This document shows positions 23,781 through 32,110 of a stretch of DNA of 32,640 nt, piece by piece; within the stretch, counting starts at the first letter, position 1, and the number at the start of each line of letters is the position of its first letter. The translations under genes were made by a program, and so were the position numbers. The DNA comes from CAYZMH01 sp964479445 (GTDB lineage Bacteria; Bacteroidota; Bacteroidia; Bacteroidales; GCA-2748055). The stretch lies in the NCBI GenBank assembly GCA_964479445.1, contig CAYZMH010000030.1, positions 1 to 32,640 on the forward strand, given 5' to 3'. The notes below the pieces were generated by a model. That model had not been told where the DNA came from, searched no databases, and saw only the letters and a list, made by a program, of their open reading frames with translations.

Positions 23781-25310
23781 TCAATCAATGATCAGCGGGT
23801 CGCTGAGCTGACTTTCGTTATTTAGCCGGTCCAGTGCAGCAACCCGGTATATTCCGCCCGGCACCTTCTTATCAAATGTAATAAGGGGTTCACCGGTAAC
23901 GGCGATGATGTTTTCGGGTCGTTTCAGGGTACGCTCGCTCCTGGTTTTGTATCGATATACTACGAAGAAGCGCGCCCTGTCGAACTCACCTTTTGCAGCT
24001 TCAGTATCCCAGTGCAGTTCGTTCCCTTTTGCATGTAAATTGACCGGCGAATCCGGAGCCCCGGCATCGATCCAGGGCATGGGCGGGACTATGGCATGAT
24101 ACCGGGTATAGGAACGGCGCAGTTTACGGTTCAGCGAGCGGAGTTTTTTGCGTCCAAAGTGACGGCTGCTGAAGAAGCCGTATCCATCCAACCCTTCGAG
24201 GGATTGCACCAGTTCCACCTGGCGCAACAGGAACCTGTCCCGTTTCCATTGCCTGTGCTCTGAATCCCTCCTCAGGCGATATGGAGCCAGCCCTACGTAC
24301 ATAGCCCTTCCGAAATTAAAATCGTTCCACCAGTAGGCCAGCGTTGAGAAATCGGCAGCAGGATGGTCATCTCTCCAGTAAATCTGGGGCATCAGGTAGT
24401 CGATCCATCCCATTCTCTGCCACTTCAGGACATCGGCATAAAGCATATCATAATTGGTTGTACCTGCGCTGGTTTCCGAACCCCGGCTGTCGGCGGTCCG
24501 GTTTCTCCAGACGCCAAACGGACTAATGCCAAACTTAACCCATGGTTTCTCCTGTTTGATAGCCTTCCCGAGCATCTGTATAACGGTATCCACGTTGTGC
24601 CGCCGCCACTCCTCTTTCCGGTCGGGATAATAGGATCCCCCGAAGGCACGGAATGTGGAGTCATCCGGTATGGGAGTATCCCCGATCCTGTAGGGGTAGA
24701 AATAATCATCCAGATGCACGGCATCGATGTCGTACCGCTTTACCACATCGGCAACCACCTGTGTAACATAGCTCCACACTTCAGGATGCCCCGGGGCAAG
24801 GTACGATTTTGAACCATAGGTAAAACACCAGTCAGGGTGCTGGTAAAAGACATGACCGGGAACCAGGGAATCGGAAGGATGTTGCCTGACCCGGTAGGGA
24901 TTGAACCAGGCGTGTAGTTCCATACCGCGGCGGTGCGCCTGTTCGATCCAGTATTCCAGCGGATCATAGAAAGGCTCGGGTGCTTTTCCCTGTTCTCCGT
25001 TCAGGTATACCGACCACGGCTCCAGGGAAGAAGCGTAGATGGCATCAGCGCTCGGTCTTACCTGAAGGATGATGGCATTCATTCCATTGCGTTTGTGCAT
25101 TTCCAGAATATCCCGGATCTCCTTTTTCTGCACATCCACCGGCAGCCCGGGCCTGGAGGGCCAGTCAATATTTGCCACGGTGGCCACCCAGACGGCCCTG
25201 AACTCATATTTAACCGGATGATTTACCGCTCCGTGCAACCCAATAAAGATGCTGAGAAACACAAGGTTCAGTCCGATTTTTTTTACGAAAAAACATTGCC
25301 TTGCACACAT
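23781..25310 (-). CDS. GHL10 family glycoside hydrolase (DigH/YngK-like, DUF187)
   Basis: A 509-residue secreted protein when started at the ATG at 25310, which gives a signal peptide (VKKIGLNLVFLSIFIGLHGA). A GTG at 25382 is also in frame but would put an Arg/Lys-rich stretch in front. Family signatures are FRAVWVATVANIDWPSRPG, AWFNPYRV, DAVHLDDYFYPY, KFGISPFGVWRNRT and DYLMPQIYWRDD, a TIM-barrel with acidic catalytic-type residues. A fibronectin-III-like domain occupies about the last 90 residues. In E. coli the family member DigH cuts denuded peptidoglycan glycans, which fits the neighbouring namZ and SpoIID genes. It diverges from the DUF4623 gene across operator-like site 3. Confidence 0.88.
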   Translation of the reverse strand: MCARQCFFVKKIGLNLVFLSIFIGLHGAVNHPVKYEFRAVWVATVANIDWPSRPGLPVDVQKKEIRDILEMHKRNGMNAIILQVRPSADAIYASSLEPWSVYLNGEQGKAPEPFYDPLEYWIEQAHRRGMELHAWFNPYRVRQHPSDSLVPGHVFYQHPDWCFTYGSKSYLAPGHPEVWSYVTQVVADVVKRYDIDAVHLDDYFYPYRIGDTPIPDDSTFRAFGGSYYPDRKEEWRRHNVDTVIQMLGKAIKQEKPWVKFGISPFGVWRNRTADSRGSETSAGTTNYDMLYADVLKWQRMGWIDYLMPQIYWRDDHPAADFSTLAYWWNDFNFGRAMYVGLAPYRLRRDSEHRQWKRDRFLLRQVELVQSLEGLDGYGFFSSRHFGRKKLRSLNRKLRRSYTRYHAIVPPMPWIDAGAPDSPVNLHAKGNELHWDTEAAKGEFDRARFFVVYRYKTRSERTLKRPENIIAVTGEPLITFDKKVPGGIYRVAALDRLNNESQLSDPLIID

Positions 25311-25421
25311 AGCTTTACTACTTTTAATAGTTCCGTATCTCTTACGAGAAAATCTGTTTTTTATTCTCTTACGCGGAGACACAAACCCAACTGTATTACA
25401 AATATGAAGTTTTAGGTATAG

Positions 25422-25433
25422 TTGTCATACATC
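25422..25433. promoter_or_regulatory. partial FCD/GntR operator
   Basis: TTGTCATACATC shares the first nine bases of TTGTCATACCAA and fits 10 of 11 consensus positions. It lies 52 bases from the full site, downstream of it in the GHL10 direction, so it may be a secondary site. Confidence 0.35.
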
Positions 25434-25475
25434 ATTCAACATACATTTTTATGTTATAAAGCATAAGAAAGAATG

Positions 25476-25483
25476 CAAAATTA
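25476..25483 (-). promoter_or_regulatory. -7 promoter element TAATTTTG toward the GHL10 gene
   Basis: On the minus strand TAATTTTG fully matches TAnnTTTG and begins one base after operator-like site 3. No -33 TTG is visible at the usual spacing. The leader to the ATG at 25310 would be about 160 bases. Confidence 0.5.
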
Positions 25484-25484
25484 T

Positions 25485-25496
25485 TTGTCATACCAA
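25485..25496. promoter_or_regulatory. FCD/GntR operator-like site 3 (divergent GHL10/DUF4623 promoters)
   Basis: TTGTCATACCAA is identical to site 2 over 12 bases and sits centrally between two mirror-image -7 boxes. The minus strand reads ATTGGTATGACAAAT, very close to the E. coli PdhR-type box ATTGGTnnnACCAAT. This position would let one bound dimer control both promoters. Confidence 0.7.
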
Positions 25497-25498
25497 TG

Positions 25499-25506
25499 TA
25501 ATTTTG
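25499..25506 (+). promoter_or_regulatory. -7 promoter element TAATTTTG toward the DUF4623 operon
   Basis: TAATTTTG is a full TAnnTTTG match two bases after operator-like site 3. Transcription would start near 25513, giving a leader of about 120 bases before the ATG at 25636. No clear -33 element is seen. Confidence 0.5.
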
Positions 25507-25635
25507 TTTGTATTCGTTCTTAACCGTTTTCGACAACAGAAAAAGGAGCCTGTGATGATTCCCCTCCACGGGTGCGGAGCTTCCCGGTTCTCTTTTCCAC
25601 CATAATAAGAAGTAAAACCAACAAAGTACATTGTT

Positions 25636-27063
25636 ATGAAGAGACTATTACTACCAGTTTTGACATCCATGTTCATTGGCGCCCCATTATTTGCGCAGGA
25701 TGAGGTAACCTTCATCGAGCGCTGGGCTCATTACGGGGAGAATGCCCCTGAATGGTTTACCGACGGCAGTGAAGTGGAGGAGGGTGATCCCTCATTTGCA
25801 GCAAGCGAGCGCGGGATTGTTTACAGCGACTATTCGGGGCATGTGTATGTATCCAGTCGTCATCCCGAGGACACCGATGACGATGGTGTCCTGGACCAGG
25901 GTGAACCGCACGTCTATGTGCTGGATCCCGAAACGGGTGAAGCGCCGGCATTCGGACTTGCCCAGTTGCTGACCACCGGCATCACGTCCAGTGATGAAAA
26001 TTTCGGAGGCGGCTATCCCCTGAACAATGTGACCACCACCGAGGATGGCAGCATCCTGGCGTGCAACATGACCCTCGCTTCGGGTCCGGATATCATCCTG
26101 GACGGCGGCTTTGTATCGGTAAAAGCGTTCCGCGTCTACCGGTGGAGCTGGGAACAGGATATCCCGCAGATGGTGATCGACTATAAAGAGGGAGGATACC
26201 GGCTCGGCGACAAATTCAGCGTATTTGGGAACTGGGATACAGAGGCCACCATTTATGCTGGTCCGGGTGAAAGCAATAAACTGCTGCGCTGGAATGTAAC
26301 CCAGGGTGTTGTGGATGAAGAGCCGACCATTATTACCCTTGAGGATATCTCAACTGCAGGAACCTCCGTCACGGTAGCTGATGTTCCCGACAAGGAGGAC
26401 TGGATCTATGTAAGCGGAAAGGGATTAATGCCCACGCTCTTCACCACCGAGGGAGTAAATCTCTCCCAGGTGGCCATCTCCACTGCCAATATGCCCTCAT
26501 CGCTCCTTGCCGGACGAACCGTGGAGTTTGGCGGAAAGCTTTACATGGGAATGTTCAGCGGAGATCAGAGTGCCTTCATATTTGACATCTCCAAGCACGG
26601 AGAGAATGTCACCGACGCCGATGTGATCGGCTTCACCCCTACCTTCGGAACCCGGTATGACAACGCATACGGCGAGGGTGCCGTGGAATTCGGCGTCCTG
26701 GACGATACCCTGCACGTATTTATCTGTGCACCGAGCAACGGGATCGCCTGCTATGCGATCTCCGGTCTTCCCAACAGCACCTCCGTGGAGCGTACCTTTA
26801 CAGACGCCTACGGTGCTGAAGTCTATCCCAACCCGGCTTCCGAAGAGGCGATCTTCCGGTTTAATTTGCCGGCAGACGCACACGGCCCCGTCTCGGTCAA
26901 GCTCTTTGATGCCACCGGGAAATTCCTGGGCATCATTGCCGACAAAGCGCAGCCAGGTGACGGGGAGATCCGTATGGATATCTCTCAATACCCGGCCGGA
27001 ACCTATCTCTACCATGTGGTTTACGGTCGGAACATCGACCATGGAAAACTTATCATTCAATGA
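25636..27063 (+). CDS. secreted DUF4623 protein with T9SS type A sorting domain
   Basis: A 475-residue secreted protein. A signal peptide (MKRLLLPVLTSMFIGAPLFA) is followed by a beta-rich domain I assign to DUF4623, with propeller-like blades such as GGYPLNNVTTTEDGSILACN, RLGDKFSVFGNW and DWIYVSGKGLMPTLF. The last ~80 residues are a T9SS type A sorting domain (AEVYPNPASEEAIFRF, LFDATGKFLG, YPAGTYLYHVVYG, GKLIIQ), so the product is exported across the outer membrane and probably attached to the surface. An EF-hand-like acidic stretch DTDDDGVLDQGE (about 76-87) may bind calcium. The next gene, 27 bases downstream, encodes a longer paralogue. Function of DUF4623 is unknown. Confidence 0.88.
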   Translation: MKRLLLPVLTSMFIGAPLFAQDEVTFIERWAHYGENAPEWFTDGSEVEEGDPSFAASERGIVYSDYSGHVYVSSRHPEDTDDDGVLDQGEPHVYVLDPETGEAPAFGLAQLLTTGITSSDENFGGGYPLNNVTTTEDGSILACNMTLASGPDIILDGGFVSVKAFRVYRWSWEQDIPQMVIDYKEGGYRLGDKFSVFGNWDTEATIYAGPGESNKLLRWNVTQGVVDEEPTIITLEDISTAGTSVTVADVPDKEDWIYVSGKGLMPTLFTTEGVNLSQVAISTANMPSSLLAGRTVEFGGKLYMGMFSGDQSAFIFDISKHGENVTDADVIGFTPTFGTRYDNAYGEGAVEFGVLDDTLHVFICAPSNGIACYAISGLPNSTSVERTFTDAYGAEVYPNPASEEAIFRFNLPADAHGPVSVKLFDATGKFLGIIADKAQPGDGEIRMDISQYPAGTYLYHVVYGRNIDHGKLIIQ

Positions 27064-27090
27064 CCAATGTTTCACTAAATCAACACTTTT

Positions 27091-30000
27091 ATGAAAATTA
27101 AAACTACACTTATGTTGCTGCTTGCCGGTCTGTTCCTCACCGGGAACATGCTGGTGAAAGCGCAACCCGGGGAAAACTGGAATGTGACCCCGGCCTGGAA
27201 CACAGGAAAGGATTATAGGGGAATCGCCTATAATCACCTTCACAATCATTTGTATGTGGCCGGATCCACTGATGCGAATGATGCGAGCCAGAACATCATC
27301 AGGGTACTGGATGCCTCTACCGGCGCAGAATTAAGCCAACTCACACTAGCTCCCCTGACCGTTTCCGACAACGGTTACGGAATAACTGATGTGGAAGTGA
27401 GTATGGATGGTGGTGTTTTTGCCACTACTACAACAACTAATCCAGAACTCTACAACCCATTTAATCTCTTTTATTGGGAATCAGAATCCGAAGATCCGGT
27501 TTTGTTATGGCAAAATACAGATGCTTATGATTTCGGACCTGGTTTCAGTGTCTATGGGGATTACAAGGATGAAGCCCTTATCATTATTCCCATATATGAC
27601 ATAGCCACTATTTTGTATTTCGAAGTTATCGGAGGTGTTTTGGGGGAGCCCACCGTACTCCCATTAAACGGTGTAAGTCCCGGAACAGGAGTGCATGTCC
27701 AGGCATTGGGCACCAAAATAACTGACGGCTTCTGGTACAGTAATACTGCGCAAGCGCCTACCAAGATAGATGGATCCGGCAATGTCATCGGAACGATTGA
27801 TGCAGGATTGTCCACCGAAACCACCGGTGATGTAAAGCAATTTTCCTTTGGATCCAACACATACCTGGCAATTTCAGAAGCCGGCGATGTCCACCTGGTG
27901 GATATCACCGGTGCCAATGCAGATTTCAGCAACATTACGGCTACCGAGATCGTTCATACTGAAACCGGCACAGCCCCCACCCCTCCCGGATGGCCATCCG
28001 AATTTGGTGACGGCCAGGAGCAGGCAGTCCTGGGTCTTCCCGATGGTTCCTACGCGGTCATGTCCCTCTCGGGCAGTAATTACATCAAATCGTTTGGAAC
28101 CGAAGGTGCCCCGTTTGCCACCAACCTGCGAATGGCAGGGTCGCCACTGGTAGGTGAAGTACTGACCGCTGAATATACCTTCGTGGATATCAACGGTGAC
28201 GCCGAAGGCACCTCCGATATCACCTGGTACCGGGCCGATGATGAGCAGGGTACCAACATGGAAGAGATCACCGCCAATGCGGGTCAGTTTACCTACACCC
28301 TGGAGGCCGGGGATGCCGATAAATTTATCTCATTCAAACTCCTGCCCGTTGCTGCAACAGGTACCGCTTCCGATCCGCTGCATGAGGCAACTTCGGCTCC
28401 ATTCGGACCGGTTCTGACCGAGATGAGCAAGCCGGTGGCTTCCGACCTGAATCTTTCAGGCACGGTCCAGGTGGGAGAAACCCTATCGGCAGGATACACT
28501 TACAGTGACCCGGAAAATGATCCCCAGGGCGAAAGCATCCTGGAGTGGTACAGGGCGGATGACGCCGCTGGCACCAATAAAGTGCTGGTTTCCTCCGGTA
28601 GTCTCACCTACGTTCCCGATTCGGATGACGCAGGCAAATACATGATATTTACCGTAACACCGGTAGCCACATCAGGTTACCTCCTGGAGGGGGATCCGGT
28701 CTCCATTGCCACTGCCACGACGGTTGCCCTGCCTGCACTGCCCCCGGTAGCTGAGAATGTAGCGATCTCCGGAAGAGAAGAGGTGGGGGGTACGCTGACT
28801 GCCACGTATGAGTATTCAGATCCCAATGAGGATGACGAAGGAAACTCGGTCTATAAGTGGTACCGTGCCGATGATGCATCGGGAACCAACCAGACCGAAG
28901 TGGCCGACGGTTCGCTTACCTATACCCTGGTGGCAGACGATGAAACGAAGTTTATCATCTTCGAAGTAACCCCGGTCACAGCGGATGATGAGACCGGCGA
29001 TCCCGCCACCGCGGTAACCGGTGAGATCGGACCTGAGCCGGCCCCGGTACCCCCGGTAGCTTCCGATGTGGTTCTTTCAGGAACTCCTGAAGTAGGTGCT
29101 GTATTGAGTGCCACCTACACCTATTCGGACGATATCGATGACCCGGAAGGTGAATCGATCTACAAGTGGTACATGGCCGATGATGCAGCGGGCACCAACC
29201 AGACCCAGATTGACGGTGCAGACGACCAGACCTACCTGGTCACCGAAGCCGAGATGGACAAGCACATCGCCTTCGAGGTTACCCCGGTTGCCATCAGCGG
29301 CGGCGCCCTGGAAGGGGACCCGGTGATGTCGGACTATACAGCCGATGCCACCATCGCCTCCACCAATACGTTCGGTATTGAGAGATTATGGCTTGCATCC
29401 TCGAAGACCGGTGCAGTTCCCCACTATATCAATCCCACATCAGCCACTGAACGCGGATTTGCCGTGGGCAGCGATCATATCTATATTGCCAGCCGTTACA
29501 ATGGCACCAAGGTGGTCGCCATTGACAAGACCGACGGATCCTTCGTAAAAGAACTGAGTACTGAAGGGATCGAAGGCGGTATCTATCCCATCAACGACAT
29601 CGAGGTGTCGGACGACGGTCAGATACTGGCTGCGCCCCTGAATGATGCTCCCGAATTCTGGATATACAAATGGGAGAATGAACTGGCCGATCCCGTCAAA
29701 TGGCTGACGGTAGACCTGCCCGAATCCATGCGACTGGGTGATAAGTTCTCCGTAACCGGGGACCTGACCGGTGATGCGATCATCATGGCTGCACAGGCCA
29801 ATGGTGCCAATATCGTCCGGTGGGTCGTAACCGGCGGAATTGCAGGGGATGCAGAGATCCTTACACTCAATGACCTCACTTCCATGGAGACTTCCCCGGC
29901 GGTGGTTCCGTTTGAACCCAATACCGACGCCAACATGTTGATCGATGGCAAGGGACTTGCCCCGCGGATCATTGACAAGGATCTCAATGAGCTGGGCTAT

Positions 30001-31194
30001 GTTCCGCTGATCGATAACTATGCAGCGTATAAGATCCAGTCCAACTCGCCCAATGTATTTGAATACAAGGGACGCACCATGGCTGCCTTCTTCCAGGCCA
30101 TGCGCCAGGAACCGCTGGGAGCACGGATCATTGTGGCGGACATCACTTCCGAGCCTTACCAGATCGTGGACTCTTCAGAATATGTATCGAACTCGATGGC
30201 CTGGGACGGGTACATCGGGGAGGTGGATGTAACCACCGACGGTGATTACTATTACGCCTATATGCTGCAGGCCAAGAATGCCGTTGCCGCTTACCGCGGC
30301 GAACTCGAGCTTCCGCAGTATGTCTCTTCGATCACTTCCTACGAGGGCGATAAGGTGATGATGGTATTTGACATGGTCATGAAAGAGATCACGGAAACCA
30401 ATGCCGATGCGTGGACGCTGGAAGCCGATGGTACCGGTCTGAACATCGACACCATCTACAGTTCTAACGACACCATCTTCGTTGACCTCCTGGATGCCAT
30501 TACAGAAGGACAGGCTGTTACGGTCACCTATGACGGTAGCGCTCCCCTGGGATCATTTAACGGTATGCCACTGGCTGCCTTCGGTCCCGAAAACGTGGAG
30601 AATATCGTAGGAGCAGACGTGCCGGTAGCCACCGATGTTAGCATTACCAGTGATGCTGAATTCAGAACGGGTGAGACCCTTACCGGAACCTACACCTTTG
30701 ATGACCCCGACGGGGATGCAGAAGGAAACAGCCTCTACCAGTGGTATGAAGCCACCGATGACAGCGGTTCCGATATGCTCAAGCTCCTTGGGGAAGAGTC
30801 CATCGACTATGTCGTAAGCGCCGATGTGGAGGGCAAATACGTTGCCTTCGAAGTGACCCCGGTTTCCGCAACCGGCGGCGAAGACTACCTGGTTGGTGAT
30901 CCCGTCATGTCTGACTGGGTAAGAATTATACCCACCGGCGTCGATGCATTCACCATGGACAAGGTTGCCGTCTACCCGAATCCTGTAAGGGATCAACTCA
31001 CCATCGAGAACGCCGAAGGTCTCGAGCAGGTAACGCTCATTGATATTACCGGCAAGGTAATGCAGCAGATCGACACCCGCTCCGGGAACCTGGTAACCAT
31101 TCCGATGGAAGCCTACAGGGACGGAATCTACTACCTGAAGCTGCAGGGTGGAGATGCAGTTTCCAGGGTTGTGAAGGTTGTGAAAGTTCAATAA
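27091..31194 (+). CDS. large T9SS-exported protein: two DUF4623-like domains and five ~100-residue Ig-like repeats
   Basis: A 1367-residue surface protein. After a signal peptide (MKIKTTLMLLLAGLFLTGNM) come a DUF4623-like domain (about 25-335), four tandem repeats (about 338-760) with the pattern VGETLSAGYTYSDPENDPQG...WYRADDAAGTN...F.VTPVA, a second DUF4623-like domain (about 765-1100) homologous to the upstream protein (LGDKFSVTGDL, MLIDGKGLAPRI), a SwmB-like segment (about 1103-1172), a fifth repeat (about 1176-1285) and a T9SS type A sorting domain (VAVYPNPVRDQLTIENAEG to the end). The repeats are acidic. It is co-transcribed with the preceding gene and ends at a strong terminator. Adhesion or polymer binding is possible; no catalytic motif is seen. 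The N-terminal third is AT-richer than the rest. Confidence 0.88.
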   Translation: MKIKTTLMLLLAGLFLTGNMLVKAQPGENWNVTPAWNTGKDYRGIAYNHLHNHLYVAGSTDANDASQNIIRVLDASTGAELSQLTLAPLTVSDNGYGITDVEVSMDGGVFATTTTTNPELYNPFNLFYWESESEDPVLLWQNTDAYDFGPGFSVYGDYKDEALIIIPIYDIATILYFEVIGGVLGEPTVLPLNGVSPGTGVHVQALGTKITDGFWYSNTAQAPTKIDGSGNVIGTIDAGLSTETTGDVKQFSFGSNTYLAISEAGDVHLVDITGANADFSNITATEIVHTETGTAPTPPGWPSEFGDGQEQAVLGLPDGSYAVMSLSGSNYIKSFGTEGAPFATNLRMAGSPLVGEVLTAEYTFVDINGDAEGTSDITWYRADDEQGTNMEEITANAGQFTYTLEAGDADKFISFKLLPVAATGTASDPLHEATSAPFGPVLTEMSKPVASDLNLSGTVQVGETLSAGYTYSDPENDPQGESILEWYRADDAAGTNKVLVSSGSLTYVPDSDDAGKYMIFTVTPVATSGYLLEGDPVSIATATTVALPALPPVAENVAISGREEVGGTLTATYEYSDPNEDDEGNSVYKWYRADDASGTNQTEVADGSLTYTLVADDETKFIIFEVTPVTADDETGDPATAVTGEIGPEPAPVPPVASDVVLSGTPEVGAVLSATYTYSDDIDDPEGESIYKWYMADDAAGTNQTQIDGADDQTYLVTEAEMDKHIAFEVTPVAISGGALEGDPVMSDYTADATIASTNTFGIERLWLASSKTGAVPHYINPTSATERGFAVGSDHIYIASRYNGTKVVAIDKTDGSFVKELSTEGIEGGIYPINDIEVSDDGQILAAPLNDAPEFWIYKWENELADPVKWLTVDLPESMRLGDKFSVTGDLTGDAIIMAAQANGANIVRWVVTGGIAGDAEILTLNDLTSMETSPAVVPFEPNTDANMLIDGKGLAPRIIDKDLNELGYVPLIDNYAAYKIQSNSPNVFEYKGRTMAAFFQAMRQEPLGARIIVADITSEPYQIVDSSEYVSNSMAWDGYIGEVDVTTDGDYYYAYMLQAKNAVAAYRGELELPQYVSSITSYEGDKVMMVFDMVMKEITETNADAWTLEADGTGLNIDTIYSSNDTIFVDLLDAITEGQAVTVTYDGSAPLGSFNGMPLAAFGPENVENIVGADVPVATDVSITSDAEFRTGETLTGTYTFDDPDGDAEGNSLYQWYEATDDSGSDMLKLLGEESIDYVVSADVEGKYVAFEVTPVSATGGEDYLVGDPVMSDWVRIIPTGVDAFTMDKVAVYPNPVRDQLTIENAEGLEQVTLIDITGKVMQQIDTRSGNLVTIPMEAYRDGIYYLKLQGGDAVSRVVKVVKVQ
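28102..29370 (+). repeat. four tandem ~105-codon repeats within the large T9SS protein gene
   Basis: Units begin near 28102, 28429, 28741 and 29053, the last three at almost exactly 312-base spacing. Each encodes SG..VG..L.A.Y.YSD, then a WY.ADDA.GTN core and a closing VTPVA. A fifth diverged copy lies apart at 30610-30945, separated by the second DUF4623-like domain. Confidence 0.85.
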
Positions 31195-31214
31195 CAATTT
31201 TCATTCTTGATTAC

Positions 31215-31246
31215 GAGGGCGGACTTCAAACGTCCGCCCTCTTTTT
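31215..31246 (+). terminator. strong intrinsic terminator after the DUF4623 operon
   Basis: GAGGGCGGAC and GTCCGCCCTC form a perfect 10-bp GC-rich stem around a 7-base loop, followed directly by TTTTT. It begins 20 bases after the stop of the large T9SS protein and separates that operon from the gene at 31266. Confidence 0.92.
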
Positions 31247-31265
31247 ATACAAAGGTTAACATACT

Positions 31266-32099
31266 ATGAAAACCAGCATTCTGAGTAAATGGATTATCCT
31301 GATCGGTTGTTTGCTCTTTGCACTGCCTGGATTTTCCCAGGATATTAAAGTGAGAAGGATTAAAAAACTGCCGATCGACCATAAAGCATACTTTCCCTCT
31401 TTCGGGACCCATAAGCGACAGGTGGTGCTTACACAGTCAAATTATAAAGGAATTTCTTTATACAACACCTTCTGGCGGCGGGAAACCGTTATTTCGCAGG
31501 AGCCGGGAGCCGGCAAAGAGGTAGCGTTTATCGGTAAGAATGAGCTGCTTTACAGGGAGCGCACCCCTGCCGGGGAGGATGCTGATTATACCTATAAGAC
31601 TTATGACCTGAAAGATAAGGAGTATGCGGAGGCAGAGAAGCCCCGTTCAGGACAACCTGAAGTGCGGGTGGACAGAAAGCAGCTGCTACTGGTAAATAAA
31701 GGGGAGGTCGTTCGTAAGATTGCCCCCGTGGGCGATCACTACTACATCTGGGCATCGCTTTCCCCCGGCGGCAGGAAGATGCTCTTTACGGCTGCGGGAA
31801 AAGGAACCTACGTCACAGACCTTGAGGGCAATGTCATTGCAAGCCTGGGCATGCTGAACGATCCCGGCTGGATGAACGACCAGTGGGTGCTGGGAATGGA
31901 GGATAAGGACGATGGCGAACGCGTGCTCTCTTCCAACGTCGTGGCCCGTCATGTACCCACGGAGACGCGGGTCAACCTGACCGAAGACTTTGAAGGAATT
32001 GCGCTTTACCCCGAATCATCTCCTGAAGCCGAGCGCATTGTATTCCACAATCCGCAGGGAGAGATATTTATTGCCAACATCAGGATCAAGAACCCCTAA
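31266..32099 (+). CDS. secreted TolB/WD40-like beta-propeller protein
   Basis: A 277-residue protein with a signal peptide (SKWIILIGCLLFALPGFSQ). The mature part contains WD40-like/TolB-type blade motifs: WASLSPGGRKMLFTAAGKGT, YVTDLEGNVIAS, then YPESSPEAERIVFHNPQGEI and FIANI at the C-terminus. Such propellers usually bind proteins or cell-wall components in the periplasm. No T9SS sorting domain is present. The amidase gene follows after 11 bases, so the two probably form an operon and may act together. The number of blades cannot be fixed by eye. Confidence 0.75.
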   Translation: MKTSILSKWIILIGCLLFALPGFSQDIKVRRIKKLPIDHKAYFPSFGTHKRQVVLTQSNYKGISLYNTFWRRETVISQEPGAGKEVAFIGKNELLYRERTPAGEDADYTYKTYDLKDKEYAEAEKPRSGQPEVRVDRKQLLLVNKGEVVRKIAPVGDHYYIWASLSPGGRKMLFTAAGKGTYVTDLEGNVIASLGMLNDPGWMNDQWVLGMEDKDDGERVLSSNVVARHVPTETRVNLTEDFEGIALYPESSPEAERIVFHNPQGEIFIANIRIKNP

Positions 32100-32110
32100 T
32101 ACGCCTTATC

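Larger units (their letters stand above)
25311..25635. promoter_or_regulatory. divergent control region between GHL10 and DUF4623 genes
   Basis: This 325-base stretch holds no gene longer than a 16-codon frame (25555-25605). It contains operator-like site 3 flanked by two outward-facing -7 boxes, a partial operator (25422-25433), and a further near-match -7 box CATATTTG (25406-25399, minus strand). The half next to the GHL10 gene is AT-rich. Confidence 0.6.

Noticed and set aside
25311..25382. GTG start extending the GHL10 protein by 24 residues
   Set aside because: It would place an Arg/Lys-rich stretch before the signal peptide; the ATG at 25310 gives a normal export signal.
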